From NCBI RefSeq assembly GCF_000142805.1, contig NC_013083.1:248001-312000 (forward strand): a DNA stretch of 64,000 nucleotides, written 5' to 3'. How positions within the stretch are numbered: position 1 is the first letter of the stretch; each line of letters begins with the position of its first letter. The translations under genes were made by a program, and so were the position numbers. Below the pieces are notes generated by a model. That model was given only the letters and a program-made list of their open reading frames with translations. It was not told the DNA's origin and did not search any database. Shown piece after piece: positions 8,458-18,489 of this stretch. This stretch comes from Lachancea thermotolerans CBS 6340. Lineage: Eukaryota > Ascomycota > Saccharomycetes > Saccharomycetales > Saccharomycetaceae.

Positions 8458-10407
8458 CTAGAGCTTGGAATGATGCTTTCTGTCACTATCTAGTAGCTCG
8501 AACATTTCGTCAGCAGCTTGTGTTAAATAGTAGTGCAGCCTTGAGACACTCAGACCGCTCGCATTCGGCTTGTTTACGATGTTAATATGCATCCAGTCTT
8601 TGTTAAGCATGTAGGCCAACCCAAAGCCATTGTCGTTAACCTGAGACCAACCGTAGCCGTCAAAGTGTTCTGACGAAAGTTGGCTGGTGGAGACAAGCCA
8701 CGTAGAGGAATATATGAAGAGCGGATTTTTAAACAGCTCAGGCATATTCTCTCCTGGCTGAATCATATTTTTCAGACCGAAAAAGTGACGATCGACTCCA
8801 TGACCGGCGGATGCCATTTTCAAGTATGTCGAATGCGCCTTCGCAGAGGAGCGAAGTGAAGCAACTTTCTGAGAGTCAGCGACGTCTGGATTCTCCCAAT
8901 CCGCAACGAACTTTGCTGAGTCTGTACTCACAGATCTACCAGTTTCCGTACGGCCCTTGTAAAACCTTCTTGTGGATGCAGCCTCGTATGTGGGGAGCTG
9001 CTTACCAAAGTACTTATAAATCGCCAGCTGTATCACCTGTTGCAGGAAAGCATCTGGTGAAAACCCGACATTCTTCATAAAGTTCTTGCCGTATTTGTTG
9101 TAGTGCCAAACTTTTAGGTGGTGCTCTCCTATTCTCTTGTGAAATCCGACCTGGGCCGCTTCGATGTGGGAGCGCGTCGCAGGGGTCACGAAGAAAGGAA
9201 GATATTGAGGTTTGTTTTCATTTTGCGCTACTGAGCAATTAATTTGGCCAAGGAACTCCGCAACATTGAGAGAATGCATTTGCTTGCATACGTAGTCGTT
9301 CAGGTGCAAAGTTGGGGTTCCGTCCATCTTGGAATGTTCTGCAAGAAATCCCGAGTTACCGTTGCCGGCAACGAAAAACTGCAGCGGCTTGTCGTAAAAC
9401 CTGTTGATTCCGTCTCCGTGCCATGCGTATCTCGACTTCTCCTCCAACGTGATTGGCTTTGTGTCCAAATCTAGGCATACCATAAAAGATGACTTGTAAA
9501 TCGCCTCCATAGACTGCGCAGAGAGCGGGTTGGTCACCAACTCTTTGTGAGCCCTTAACCACTCATCACGGGGCAGTGAAGTCAGGGACCCAATTCCGAC
9601 CTTGTTGTTGTCGCGCACCTGGCCGTCGAGGTTCGCCGTGATCTTGTAGAGCTGCTGCCAGATATCCGCGGGCCCAAGAACGTCCCCGGAAGCATTGTGA
9701 GTCAGCACTTTGTAAAAGTTCCCCTTAAATGCCACCACGATGAAGTTGTTCTCATAGAGAGAGTAGAACACGTTCGAATCCCTCCCGTCCCCAGGCACTC
9801 TGGAGTTGTTGAACATCATCTGGAAGCTGTTCATGCACAAAAGCGTGTTTCCGGAGTGCTCCGAAGGCAGCGCTTCGTCTTTGACAGCCTCGAGGAATTT
9901 GAGCACCGATACTATAATGGCTGTCGCCTTGATTAGCGGATCGGTTTGGATTTTCGCATGGCTGGTAGGCAGCGGCTTGTGGGCATAGAAGTACGATACA
10001 TAGGGCACCACCGGGTCATTGTACTCGAGGTACGCCTGGTTGTCCCAGAACTCGGAGAGCCAGTTGCGCGACTTCTCCGAGTATCTGACGAGCCTCTCTT
10101 GGAGCTTTGCGCCCTCTTTCTGTACAAGGTCCTGGCACAGCCGTTCTTGCTCTTCGAATTGCTCTGCATCGCGGCAGAAGGGCTTGACGCTCTCCAGGTA
10201 CTTGGTCAGCGTTTCTTCTAAGACAGGAACCGGGAGCGACGGCAATTGATTCTGGTGTGAGAAAGTAGTTCCCTTGAACGTACTTCTTTTTTTCTGATAG
10301 TAGCTGTTTGGCCGCAGAGCGGAATATGATTCGCCATTGCGAGTTTCGAAAGAAAACCTCTGTAGAGTCGACACCATTCGTCTCACTACTCTAGATATTT
10401 CTCTCAT
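8458..10407 (-). CDS. CAT2: carnitine O-acetyltransferase, mitochondrial and peroxisomal
   Basis: A 649-residue carnitine acetyltransferase that moves acetyl units between CoA and carnitine so they can cross organelle membranes. The catalytic His lies in FLAEHSKMDGTP near residue 360, and the choline/carnitine acyltransferase signature STSQLSSEHFDGYGWSQV is near the C-terminus. The protein ends in SKL, a peroxisomal PTS1. The N-terminus is basic with an amphipathic look, as for mitochondrial import. A second in-frame ATG at 10377 (M11) could give a form with less of the presequence. S. cerevisiae Cat2 (670 residues) uses two starts for dual targeting. Confidence 0.96.
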   Translation of the reverse strand: MREISRVVRRMVSTLQRFSFETRNGESYSALRPNSYYQKKRSTFKGTTFSHQNQLPSLPVPVLEETLTKYLESVKPFCRDAEQFEEQERLCQDLVQKEGAKLQERLVRYSEKSRNWLSEFWDNQAYLEYNDPVVPYVSYFYAHKPLPTSHAKIQTDPLIKATAIIVSVLKFLEAVKDEALPSEHSGNTLLCMNSFQMMFNNSRVPGDGRDSNVFYSLYENNFIVVAFKGNFYKVLTHNASGDVLGPADIWQQLYKITANLDGQVRDNNKVGIGSLTSLPRDEWLRAHKELVTNPLSAQSMEAIYKSSFMVCLDLDTKPITLEEKSRYAWHGDGINRFYDKPLQFFVAGNGNSGFLAEHSKMDGTPTLHLNDYVCKQMHSLNVAEFLGQINCSVAQNENKPQYLPFFVTPATRSHIEAAQVGFHKRIGEHHLKVWHYNKYGKNFMKNVGFSPDAFLQQVIQLAIYKYFGKQLPTYEAASTRRFYKGRTETGRSVSTDSAKFVADWENPDVADSQKVASLRSSAKAHSTYLKMASAGHGVDRHFFGLKNMIQPGENMPELFKNPLFIYSSTWLVSTSQLSSEHFDGYGWSQVNDNGFGLAYMLNKDWMHINIVNKPNASGLSVSRLHYYLTQAADEMFELLDSDRKHHSKL

Positions 10408-10856
10408 GCAGGGTTTTAATAATTAGATCAAGACAGCTTCTAAAGTATCTGCTTTTAACCTAGTGGAAAGGATCCATGGTCATGCAGCATTCGCTTTTAT
10501 GGGTTTATCACTTGTAGCATGGTCATTCGCCAAACATGACACAAGACGATGACGCTGCCACTTTACTACTCCATTAATCCCCAAAATTTCAAAGATTCGT
10601 GCAGTACGATCTTATGCTTTGAATCGTCCGCCGCACGCCAGCGATAGGGAACGGCAAGATGTCACGCCGGCGTTGCGGGCTTTAGGGCCTGGAAGTCGAG
10701 TGACTTGCGGGATTTGGTATTTCGAAGGTTTGAAGAGTTTTTAGTATCATTTAGGTGCTGTGTGGGCCTAAATATGCGAAAAATGAAAAAGGCTGAATTT
10801 GATTCTCTGTCTCGCGTGAGGCTCAACCTAGGCTTCGGAGTACAGGGTAGATAGGC
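10408..10856. other. CAT2 promoter / DFM1 downstream region
   Basis: About 450 bases between two minus-strand genes. It is GC-richer around 10620-10700. I saw no ORF, RNA gene or clear transcription factor site. Confidence 0.5.
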
Positions 10857-11795
10857 TTAGTCTTTGGACCCCACACGCTGGCCTTTACCTGGGAAAAATC
10901 CGGAAGCGGTTGTCTTGTGGTTCGTTTGCACTGTAGTTGTCTTGAAGCGCTCAGCCCGAGCCGCGGCCACGCGTGCAGCATCCGCTGCTGCTGCCTTCTC
11001 ACTGCCCAACCTGTGTCCCTGTCCTTGGTAGCTAGTTGTCTTGTCGATTATAACGTTAACCTTATGCTTACTCTTGCCGAAAAACTCGCATACAGCCGAG
11101 AACCACCATGGCGCGCGGAAGTGGCCGCAGTCCGCCAGCCCGTAGCTCGAGGTTTTTCCAGCTATGTATCCGTAGAGCGGCCCCAGGGTCCTGGTGTCCA
11201 GACAGACGTATAGGTAGCCCACGCAGTAGCCGATCAGCGTGAGCATGAAGCCGCCGGGGTGATTTTCAAACACAAAAGCCAAGAATAGCTGGAAGAGCGG
11301 ATCGTACTTGCCCTTCAGGGGGAACAGGCCATAAAACATGAAGGTGACGTTCCAGTTCTTGATACTCCAGATGCAGGCCAACGCGCCCATGAAACTGTTT
11401 GTCAGATTGTAGCTCAGGTCCAGCCGGAGCGCCGTAACACTAACGACAATCGCCCCAATGAGCGACCATAGCAGAAACAAATAATCCACGTTGTTTTTGC
11501 TGTAGAAGTGCGCATTTTCCAGGTGTGAGGAGTAAGAGTACAGGTTATACATCCAGAAAACGGCTGCCATCTTGTCCATGGGCAGCAAGAAGCAGCTTGT
11601 GTACATTCTCCATAGCTGCAGCTTCATAAACGTTGGGTACAGGAAGAAAAGTAGCCACTCCCGCGGCACAATGCCCATAGATGACACGATTGTCATTGCT
11701 ACGACGCCAGCCAGCAGCGTGCGAGTCACCGGCGGGATCTGGGAAACTACCTGAGCCAATTCGTTAGAGTTTGATTGTTTCTTGGGAACTGCCAT
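10857..11795 (-). CDS. DFM1: derlin-family ERAD membrane protein
   Basis: A rhomboid-pseudoprotease (derlin) of the ER membrane that takes part in retrotranslocation of membrane substrates and recruits Cdc48. With the ATG at 11795 (MAVPKKQSNSNEL) it is 311 residues. The derlin WR motif is in KLQLWRMYTSCF, and a GxxxG-like segment lies in GPLYGYIAGK. Two C-terminal SHP boxes that bind Cdc48 are visible, YQGQGHRLGS near 257 and FFPGKGQRVGS near 298. The frame also contains an earlier ATG at 11906, but the extra 37 residues have no counterpart in S. cerevisiae Dfm1. Order matches YDR411C. Confidence 0.92.
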   Translation of the reverse strand: MAVPKKQSNSNELAQVVSQIPPVTRTLLAGVVAMTIVSSMGIVPREWLLFFLYPTFMKLQLWRMYTSCFLLPMDKMAAVFWMYNLYSYSSHLENAHFYSKNNVDYLFLLWSLIGAIVVSVTALRLDLSYNLTNSFMGALACIWSIKNWNVTFMFYGLFPLKGKYDPLFQLFLAFVFENHPGGFMLTLIGYCVGYLYVCLDTRTLGPLYGYIAGKTSSYGLADCGHFRAPWWFSAVCEFFGKSKHKVNVIIDKTTSYQGQGHRLGSEKAAAADAARVAAARAERFKTTTVQTNHKTTASGFFPGKGQRVGSKD

Positions 11796-12348
11796 TTGCA
11801 AAGTTTGATGGTTCTCGCGTGCTATAAGCAAAGAAGAGATAGACGTGTTCGAGAGCACTCTGTTCGAAGTGGTAGTTTCCAGATATAATCGTACTACTGA
11901 TATCATCTCTAACGATAGAATAAGCCATCCACGTATGATCAGTAGAGAAGCCGATCAAATCTAACGCCGAAGAAAGAGAATTGCATCTCCCTGGACAAGC
12001 AAGTGATGTGGGTGGCATTAAATTTATATAAGCTTCTATGATTCTTGCGGGTCGATAGTGCTTTGAAGTCCACCGCAGGGCTAGTACGGATTTATTCCCA
12101 ACTTAAATACCTCCTTGAGCATCCTTTTATATCCTCGAGGTTCCTGGGAGAATCGTTTCATTCTAGCAGCCCCTGAGAGAAGGCCGGAGTTTTCTATTCA
12201 AATCTCTCTGTTTTCTTGTTCTTATTCTGACACTGGCACGACATGTAATTTGTATGAAAATTTTCCAGTAGTAGCTCATCTCATCGCTTCCAAGGCCATC
12301 GCCCTAGCTAAGCAAATTCAATTATATCGGAACTAAAAGCACCATCCG
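11796..12348. other. DFM1-RRP17 divergent promoter region
   Basis: About 550 bases between divergent starts. It contains the RRPE and PAC elements of RRP17 listed separately and an upstream in-frame extension of DFM1 (to 11906). No RNA gene was seen. Confidence 0.5.
12255..12287 (+). promoter_or_regulatory. RRPE plus PAC elements of RRP17
   Basis: TGAAAATTTT at 12255-12264 is a ribosomal RNA processing element, and CTCATCGC at 12280-12287 is the reverse complement of the PAC box GCGATGAG. They lie about 60-95 bases before the RRP17 ATG. This pair is the standard promoter signature of yeast ribosome-biogenesis genes (Stb3 and Dot6/Tod6 sites). Confidence 0.85.
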
Positions 12349-13050
12349 ATGGGCCCTCGCACAAATAGACAAATCCTTACTCAGGGGAAGAACTATGTTG
12401 CCAAGCAAGCTAGGAAGTTCGGGGCTGACGAGGTCAATTTCGACAAAGACTCGCGGCTGGAGTATTTGACAGGGTTTCATAAGCGTAAGTTGGAAAGGCA
12501 AAAGAAGGCACAAGATTTCATAAAGGAGCAGGATCGTCTAGCCAAAATCGAGGAGCGTAAGCAAATGCGTGAGCAGCGCCGAAAAGAGGCAGAGGAACAG
12601 ATGCGGAAATTCAAGGAAACAATGAAAGAAGTGGGTGACTATATTGGTAGCGACCAGGAGCAAGAGGAGGATGAGCAAGATGGCAAAGACAAAGAAGGTG
12701 TAGACGGCTCTGCGAGCGAAGAATCATGGAACGGGTTCTCCGATGACGATCAGGAAAATGACGTAAAACCTATTCTCAAGAAAACGAAACAGGTTTACGA
12801 AGACGACACACAGGTTGATATTGAACCGCTCGAGCCCAACGAGAATTTCGAATATTTGGCGACGCTGAACAATGTCAAGTTGGAACAATCAAAAAAGGTG
12901 TTGGATGACAGCATCGAGCGCGCCGCGAAATATGCTAAGTTCTTGGGCATGGACGAAAAGCCCAAGAAGAAGAAGAAGTTTAGATATCTGAGCAAAGCAG
13001 AGAGAAGGCAAAATCAGAAAAAGGCCAACGATAATAAGCGCAGGAAGTAG
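12349..13050 (+). CDS. RRP17: ribosomal RNA processing protein Rrp17 (Nop25 family)
   Basis: A 233-residue nucleolar protein; S. cerevisiae Rrp17 (235 residues) is a 5'-3' exonuclease acting in 60S subunit rRNA processing. The N-terminal VNFDKDSRLEYLTGFHKRK is the conserved Nop25/Rrp17 core. A long charged coiled coil (KIEERKQMREQRRKEAEEQ), an acidic stretch and a lysine-rich C-terminus (KPKKKKKFRYLSK) follow. RRPE and PAC promoter boxes confirm ribosome-biogenesis control. The position matches YDR412W. Confidence 0.95.
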   Translation: MGPRTNRQILTQGKNYVAKQARKFGADEVNFDKDSRLEYLTGFHKRKLERQKKAQDFIKEQDRLAKIEERKQMREQRRKEAEEQMRKFKETMKEVGDYIGSDQEQEEDEQDGKDKEGVDGSASEESWNGFSDDDQENDVKPILKKTKQVYEDDTQVDIEPLEPNENFEYLATLNNVKLEQSKKVLDDSIERAAKYAKFLGMDEKPKKKKKFRYLSKAERRQNQKKANDNKRRK

Positions 13051-13182
13051 TTACGATGTTTGCGATTTCTGTCTTGTAATTCAATGAGGAAAGGGCTAAG
13101 ATTCTATTTATGCTACATCGAAAATGATAAATAATGTTTTCACGGGACTTCTTGGTGGCACAGTGCGCGCTATTGTGTTTTT

Positions 13183-14337
13183 CTATTCAATATTGTAGTT
13201 TTTTTCTGGGAGGTCAGAATTTATCGCCTCCGCCTCTAGCTTGATAAATATCCAAATCCATCTTCTTAGGATTTCGAGAGACTGCAGGAAAAAGATGTTT
13301 GCTTCGCCCTCAAAAACACTTCTGCCAGCAAGGAGCTCCCAGAGCCAAACAAACCTCAGCGCGAAATCTGCGCACATGGCGAAATAATACATGTAATTAG
13401 GAAAGACCTTGCGACGGCGTAAAACTTCATTACGATTCATACCGTGGATGGAGAAATCAAAAATGCCTAATTCCCAGTCCATTGTTAAATCCCACCATAA
13501 GCTGTATGAAGAGTTTACTAGCATCAGCCAATAAATGTGGTTTCCCGGCTTTGCAGTTGGGTAGCTTCGTGAATAAACTGTACATAGCACGATCGGAATG
13601 TGCAGGGAGTACTTGAGCGCATTGAATAGAGAGCTGCGCGCGTCTTTTGCGTACTTAGAACGCCTCCATTCTCTCAAACATTGTAGCAGTCTCAGTAAAA
13701 CAGGTGTAGAGCCAATTGCAAGATCTAGATTGATCGCTGTTCCGATAGGGCTGCGGCTGATTATGCACGCTTCATTTAAAGGATCCAGCACTAAGTGGCA
13801 GAGGTAGAAGCCGAAATCTATCAGAGGCTTGCTGTAGGAGGTCAATGAGTCTGTAATTAAAATGTAGTTCAGCCTCAGCGGTTTGGCCTCAATGTTTCCA
13901 AGGGGCATGATTTTTCTGAGGCACCGAGAGACCATAGGTGAGTAGGAGCATATCGTAGCAAATATGAAGATGAATTGGCAAAGTGATTGGATGTTGAGAA
14001 GGCACACTGCCCAGACGGGCGGCGAGTATGCTTGTATTTTGGTACACTCCGAAAGCAAGACCGATGTGGCCGCGCACCAAGGCAAAATGATCTTGGTGAG
14101 CCTCGAAACCACGCGACGCGTTGCTTCTGTTTGCCTTGTTGCCGACTGTTGGGGAAGAGCTTCGTGAGGGTCATGAGATAAGACCAACTGTGATACATCG
14201 ATGTGAAAGAATCGGTGCATAATCGTTATCTGCCATAGCCATAGCCACATACCTACTATAATGAGCAGAATGCATCTCTGGGGAAGCGGAAACAGTGTCA
14301 AAAACCCAGAAGGCGCGTCAGCGATTTTGCTTACCAT
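13183..14337 (-). CDS. ERD1: Erd1, Golgi membrane protein (EXS family)
   Basis: A 384-residue polytopic membrane protein similar to Erd1 (362 residues). Erd1 is needed for retention of luminal ER proteins and Golgi glycosyltransferases and acts in recycling phosphate from the Golgi lumen. Several hydrophobic segments are visible (ILLIIVGMWLWLWQI, FIFIFATICSYSP). EXS-type features follow: WWDLTMDWELG, RRKVFPNYMYYFAMCADFALRF, and a C-terminal EILRRWIWIFIKLEAE. Its place after RRP17 matches YDR414C. The next S. cerevisiae gene, YDR415C, is absent here. Confidence 0.9.
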   Translation of the reverse strand: MVSKIADAPSGFLTLFPLPQRCILLIIVGMWLWLWQITIMHRFFHIDVSQLVLSHDPHEALPQQSATRQTEATRRVVSRLTKIILPWCAATSVLLSECTKIQAYSPPVWAVCLLNIQSLCQFIFIFATICSYSPMVSRCLRKIMPLGNIEAKPLRLNYILITDSLTSYSKPLIDFGFYLCHLVLDPLNEACIISRSPIGTAINLDLAIGSTPVLLRLLQCLREWRRSKYAKDARSSLFNALKYSLHIPIVLCTVYSRSYPTAKPGNHIYWLMLVNSSYSLWWDLTMDWELGIFDFSIHGMNRNEVLRRRKVFPNYMYYFAMCADFALRFVWLWELLAGRSVFEGEANIFFLQSLEILRRWIWIFIKLEAEAINSDLPEKNYNIE

Positions 14338-15387
14338 CTTCTGCGAAGAAGCCCAATGTCGACGATTAAGAATACTTACTTAAACTTGACCCAGTGTCAA
14401 CAAATGCGAAATTGTTCCTAAAGGCACGTAAAATGTGAGTACGTGAGCGCCAGGCGCCGCTCTGCTAACCTTTGGCACGCATATGACTTTAACGCTACTA
14501 CGAGCTTACTAAGACGCCTATTTACCTCTAGGCAAACCGCCTACGCAGGTTTGTGCAATGCGTTAAGCCAAGTTCAAGAGCGTTCAAATTGGCTAAGGCC
14601 AGTCCAAACTTTCAGAGGTTTTCGATTTCTAATCTTGAGCAGGTAGGACCCGCCATATCATGATTAGCATGGAATTCTCGATTCTTGTTCATCACCAAGT
14701 ATGAGGACCAGACATTCGTCCATTGCGCCTTTCAAGAACAATAATTTTACAGCTGGTGAGAGAAAAATAGAAGAGAAAACCGCAGGAAGCGCTTTCAAGC
14801 GTCCTTTCTTGTACTAAAGCCATTGATCAGATATAATTGTGTTTGGCTAATGTGTCGAATCGTTCATAATTTCGAAATCCGTTTGGGGCGACAACTTGTC
14901 ATCATAATGGCTCATTAGTATCGTGTCCTTAAGGTATTCTCTTCTACAAAAAACATCTGTTTTTCTGAGCTTGACTCTCTGAACGCCTGCTGGCCTAGAA
15001 AAGAGTCACTGTTTCTACCCATTTTGGAAGATTCTTCTTGGTAAAGTTCTCTAGTGAAATTCTTTCACTTTATATAGTATCCAGAAGAAAAAATAAATGT
15101 GGACCGACGACAAGCCCTGTTAGGGCTGAAAGGATTAGTGCCCTAGCCTTAGTGGCGCGAAGAATAATCCTTGGTCATTACCAAGAGCCCTCAGTCACAA
15201 CACTCGATGCTGCGCAATCTAGCTGCATTTAGAGGCTCAAAGCTTTTGCAGGGTAGCATAAAGCGCAACCTTCGATGTGTTGTATGGCACACAGTAACAT
15301 TAGGTAACGGATTTCTGGAGGCTATTGTATAATTAGTTAATTTTGATCTTTGTATTTATGTGCCATGATTAGTTTATGTAGATGTCT
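14338..15387. other. long intergenic region upstream of ERD1
   Basis: About 1.05 kb between the ERD1 start and the stop of the permease gene. No ORF here has an ATG and a protein-like product. Between 15113 and 15186 three inverted repeats follow each other closely (see findings). Otherwise I see nothing. Confidence 0.4.
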
Positions 15388-17202
15388 TTATTCTTGACTG
15401 CGAACGGCGAATGCCGACGTTATATCGCCTTTGTCCCCTTCTCCCAACCTTGAAGATACAACTCCAAGACTGTAGTCCGCAAAAAAGGCTTCTCTGTCCT
15501 CTTCGAAGTACTCAACCTCTGGATATAGTTCCATCCATTCACTTTTCTGTAAACAATTAGCCACGGGAGCACCTGGCACCGGGAAGAAGCGGCAAAGCCC
15601 CACGTAGACTACGAATGAAATTGAAAACCCAACCAGGTAGTTGAGGTAATAGAGACGCAGAGCACCGGCCGAGACATGGATGTTGTCACCAACTGTACTC
15701 ACGAAGCCTGGCATGTTTGGCGCAATCCCGACCACATAAGCCACCAGAGCTCGCCAATTGATGCCGAAGCGATTGCCATACATGTAGATGGACACTTCTT
15801 TGTTGGCGCAAAACAAGTGTTGAATTTCGATCTTGCCTCTCCTGACAACATAGTAGTCCGCAACCATGACAGCAGCAATGCAACTCAGGAAAATAGCGTA
15901 CGCACTCAGAGCGGATGTGAACTTGTTAGAGCTTGACATCAGGTTCCAGGGCGTGATACAGAGCGCTAGAGCTGCACAAATAAACCCACCTCTTCTAATG
16001 TTGATGTATTTGGGCAAAAGGGCTGTCATGTCTGTACCCGCAGACAGAGAGTTTGCGCTAATATTGGTACCCAGCTGTGCAATGGCGAAAATTAGCGATA
16101 TGAGGAACACACCCGCACGTTCACCCCTAGTGAAGCCATCACCCAAGAACCGGTCAAGCACGTCTAGCGGAGACCAGTAATTCACACTGTAGAGTTTGTA
16201 TGCAGCTGAGGTCACAATAATACCAATCAAAGACGTGATTGAAAAGAAAAATGGAACTGAGAGGGCTTGAGACCAAGTAGCAGATAGTTTGGTTTTGGAA
16301 AAACGGGAAAAGTCCGGGGCGTTGATAATTAAGGCGGCAAAGTTACCAATACACACCAGAACAGAGCGCATGAAAGCCCAGCCACGCTCGCTCGACGTCA
16401 GTTGAGGGCCTTCGACCAAGGAGTCTAGAGCGATTTTACCATCAGACTTTACGAGTGCCCATATTAGAAACCCGAAAGCGGCGAAGGGGATCAAAGCAGC
16501 CTTAACTGTGAACAGATGGCGAATCTGGTGAGGGTGCACGTACACAAAAGGAAGCTGGCATACCCAGAAGATGAAAAAGCACATGAACTCGTAGGTGGTT
16601 GCATTGGGCGTGCTGATGTGGTCTGGAATACGGTTTGGTAGGTTGTATCCGAAAATACTCTTCAGCATCAGCGAAATAGGGGACGCGGCAATCCATGTTT
16701 GCACAGAGTACCACACGATAGCCATCACGACTCTATTGATAACAGGCCACAAGGAAAAGAAAACCCCGAAAGAGGCTCTTGCGGCGATAGGGAAGGAAAC
16801 ATGGTAGGAGGAACCTATTCTAGCAATGGCCACGATTAATAACGCGGGAATTGCGTACCCAATCCACACGGTCAACCACGTTTCCCACCAGTTGAGGCCG
16901 AGCTGCAGCCCTGTTGCAGCGACTTGCCAGGTGTTAATGTTGAAACAGTCCGCAAGCCAGAAGTAAACGAAGTTGAACCATGACCACACGCGACGCTTCT
17001 TCTCTACAGGCCTCAGGTCGAAGTTGTAGAGAAACGTTTCTTTGATGGTCTCCTCGCGTGTAGACTTTTGCACCTCCAGAAACGTAAGGATGCGGGTCCA
17101 CCAATTCTCGGACTTGTCGTGGACTTGGCCGACGTCACTCGACTGCTCAGAGTTGGAGATTATTGCGTCCGACTTGTCGCCTGTTTTGCTTTTCTGGTTC
17201 AT
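15388..17202 (-). CDS. NCS1-family nucleobase permease, FUR4/DAL4 clade
   Basis: A 604-residue, roughly 12-helix transporter of the nucleobase:cation symporter-1 family. It matches S. cerevisiae Fur4 (uracil) and Dal4 (allantoin) closely, with shared segments such as GLNWWETWLTVWIGY, FSLWPVINRVVMAIVWYSVQ, FVYVHPHQIRHLFTVKA, INAPDFSRFSK, NYWSPLDVLDRFLGDG and AQLGTNISANSLSAGTDM. The substrate (uracil, allantoin or uridine) cannot be fixed by reading. The frame is open upstream to a TTG at 17256, but the first ATG is at 17202 (MNQKSKTGDKSDA). It interrupts the ERD1-SYF1 order known from S. cerevisiae, so it moved in or was lost there. Confidence 0.88.
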   Translation of the reverse strand: MNQKSKTGDKSDAIISNSEQSSDVGQVHDKSENWWTRILTFLEVQKSTREETIKETFLYNFDLRPVEKKRRVWSWFNFVYFWLADCFNINTWQVAATGLQLGLNWWETWLTVWIGYAIPALLIVAIARIGSSYHVSFPIAARASFGVFFSLWPVINRVVMAIVWYSVQTWIAASPISLMLKSIFGYNLPNRIPDHISTPNATTYEFMCFFIFWVCQLPFVYVHPHQIRHLFTVKAALIPFAAFGFLIWALVKSDGKIALDSLVEGPQLTSSERGWAFMRSVLVCIGNFAALIINAPDFSRFSKTKLSATWSQALSVPFFFSITSLIGIIVTSAAYKLYSVNYWSPLDVLDRFLGDGFTRGERAGVFLISLIFAIAQLGTNISANSLSAGTDMTALLPKYINIRRGGFICAALALCITPWNLMSSSNKFTSALSAYAIFLSCIAAVMVADYYVVRRGKIEIQHLFCANKEVSIYMYGNRFGINWRALVAYVVGIAPNMPGFVSTVGDNIHVSAGALRLYYLNYLVGFSISFVVYVGLCRFFPVPGAPVANCLQKSEWMELYPEVEYFEEDREAFFADYSLGVVSSRLGEGDKGDITSAFAVRSQE

Positions 17203-18489
17203 GCTGCTTGCGCTCGCGAGCTTTATTGTCGAACAAACCAAAGCACAAGAGAACAAGCAATCCGATGCTCTCCTTCAAGGGATATTCTGCCTCCTTTAAT
17301 ACACTAACCGCTCACGCTTGAGAACATGCGATGAGATACTTGACGGCAGAATGCTAAGCGAGGTCTAAGAGCCGTACACTTTTTTCTAAGACGCCATCTT
17401 ACCTAGATGGCGCCGACCGCACTTTTCAATTTATCAGTGCCCTTATCACGGCTGGGTATAGCCCTCAGAAATACCCTGAAAATTGATACAGTGCGCGGGA
17501 TTCCCTGTTCTTTTCCTAAAATTCCCCACATGATGGGGAAACAACCAAAGCTGTCAACGTTTCTCCTGTCAACGTCCACCTTGAGGCTGCAAGGTTTGGC
17601 CTTTAGCTTTGATAAGCCTCGAACAATAGAGAATATCATATCACCTGACCGGGTCACTGATTACGTGAATACGGAGCTGGCCGAGCCGCCTGAGAGCGAG
17701 CAGCCGCTCCTCGAAGGACTCTAGCGCTGACTCCGACCGAACGGCGGGAGCCGAACCCTTCAGCTGAAGTGCGCCTAATCTAGGCAGCTCAGATCTTGGC
17801 CTCAAACGACACTAATCGGAGTTGTGCAAATACTCTGGGCAGAAAATTGGATGACATTGAACTATCGGTACAGAAAGTGGAGAGCCGATGCAAAATGGCG
17901 TGCGTTTGCAGCGCATTGTCAGGAAAGCGCGCAGCTTCGGGAACCGGTACGTCAACCTTCGGCATCGGGTGAGTAAGGAAGGTGTTTTTTTTTTTAGTGA
18001 GAGGCGCGTGGGTCGCGAGAGTCGCAGTGAACCTCGCTGCGTGAGTGTGGTGTTATTTTCCCCTTTACCAGAGCCCTCGGTGAGACTTTAGCCGCTAGGC
18101 CTCGTTTACTGTGTTAACACTTTCGGTTTATTTTGAAAGCACGACTACTTGGCGTCATTTTCCACTTCGTGGAATGTCTGAAAAATCGATAAAGACTTGA
18201 AATCAAGGAAGTATAGAAGATTACAAGTTGCGTTTTTAGTGATATCGTACGTATATGTGACGGCCGGCACCAGCCGTATTCTATCAATGCAGTTTTTGCT
18301 TTAGTTGAGCGGCCAGCGCCGTGGGCACTGGCCGATGCTTTTGAGGGCTGTGGAGAGTTGACACGCCAGGCATGTTGTAGAAATATTATAGGCTTAGCAG
18401 CCGTGCCAGCAGGCAGCCATGGAGGAAGGATTGTCTGTCATCTGCGAGCGTCGCCTTTCTGTGTTTTGTAACTTGCAGGGGACCCCTAC
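17203..18489. other. permease promoter and upstream region
   Basis: About 1.29 kb between two minus-strand transporter genes. A plus-strand ATG frame of 105 codons (17407-17724) has no recognisable product and an equally open antisense frame, so I do not call it a gene. A T-run lies near 17986. Nothing else was seen. Confidence 0.4.

Noticed and set aside
17407-17724. 105-codon plus-strand ORF between the two transporters
   Set aside because: No recognisable motif, no promoter elements, and the opposite strand is equally open.
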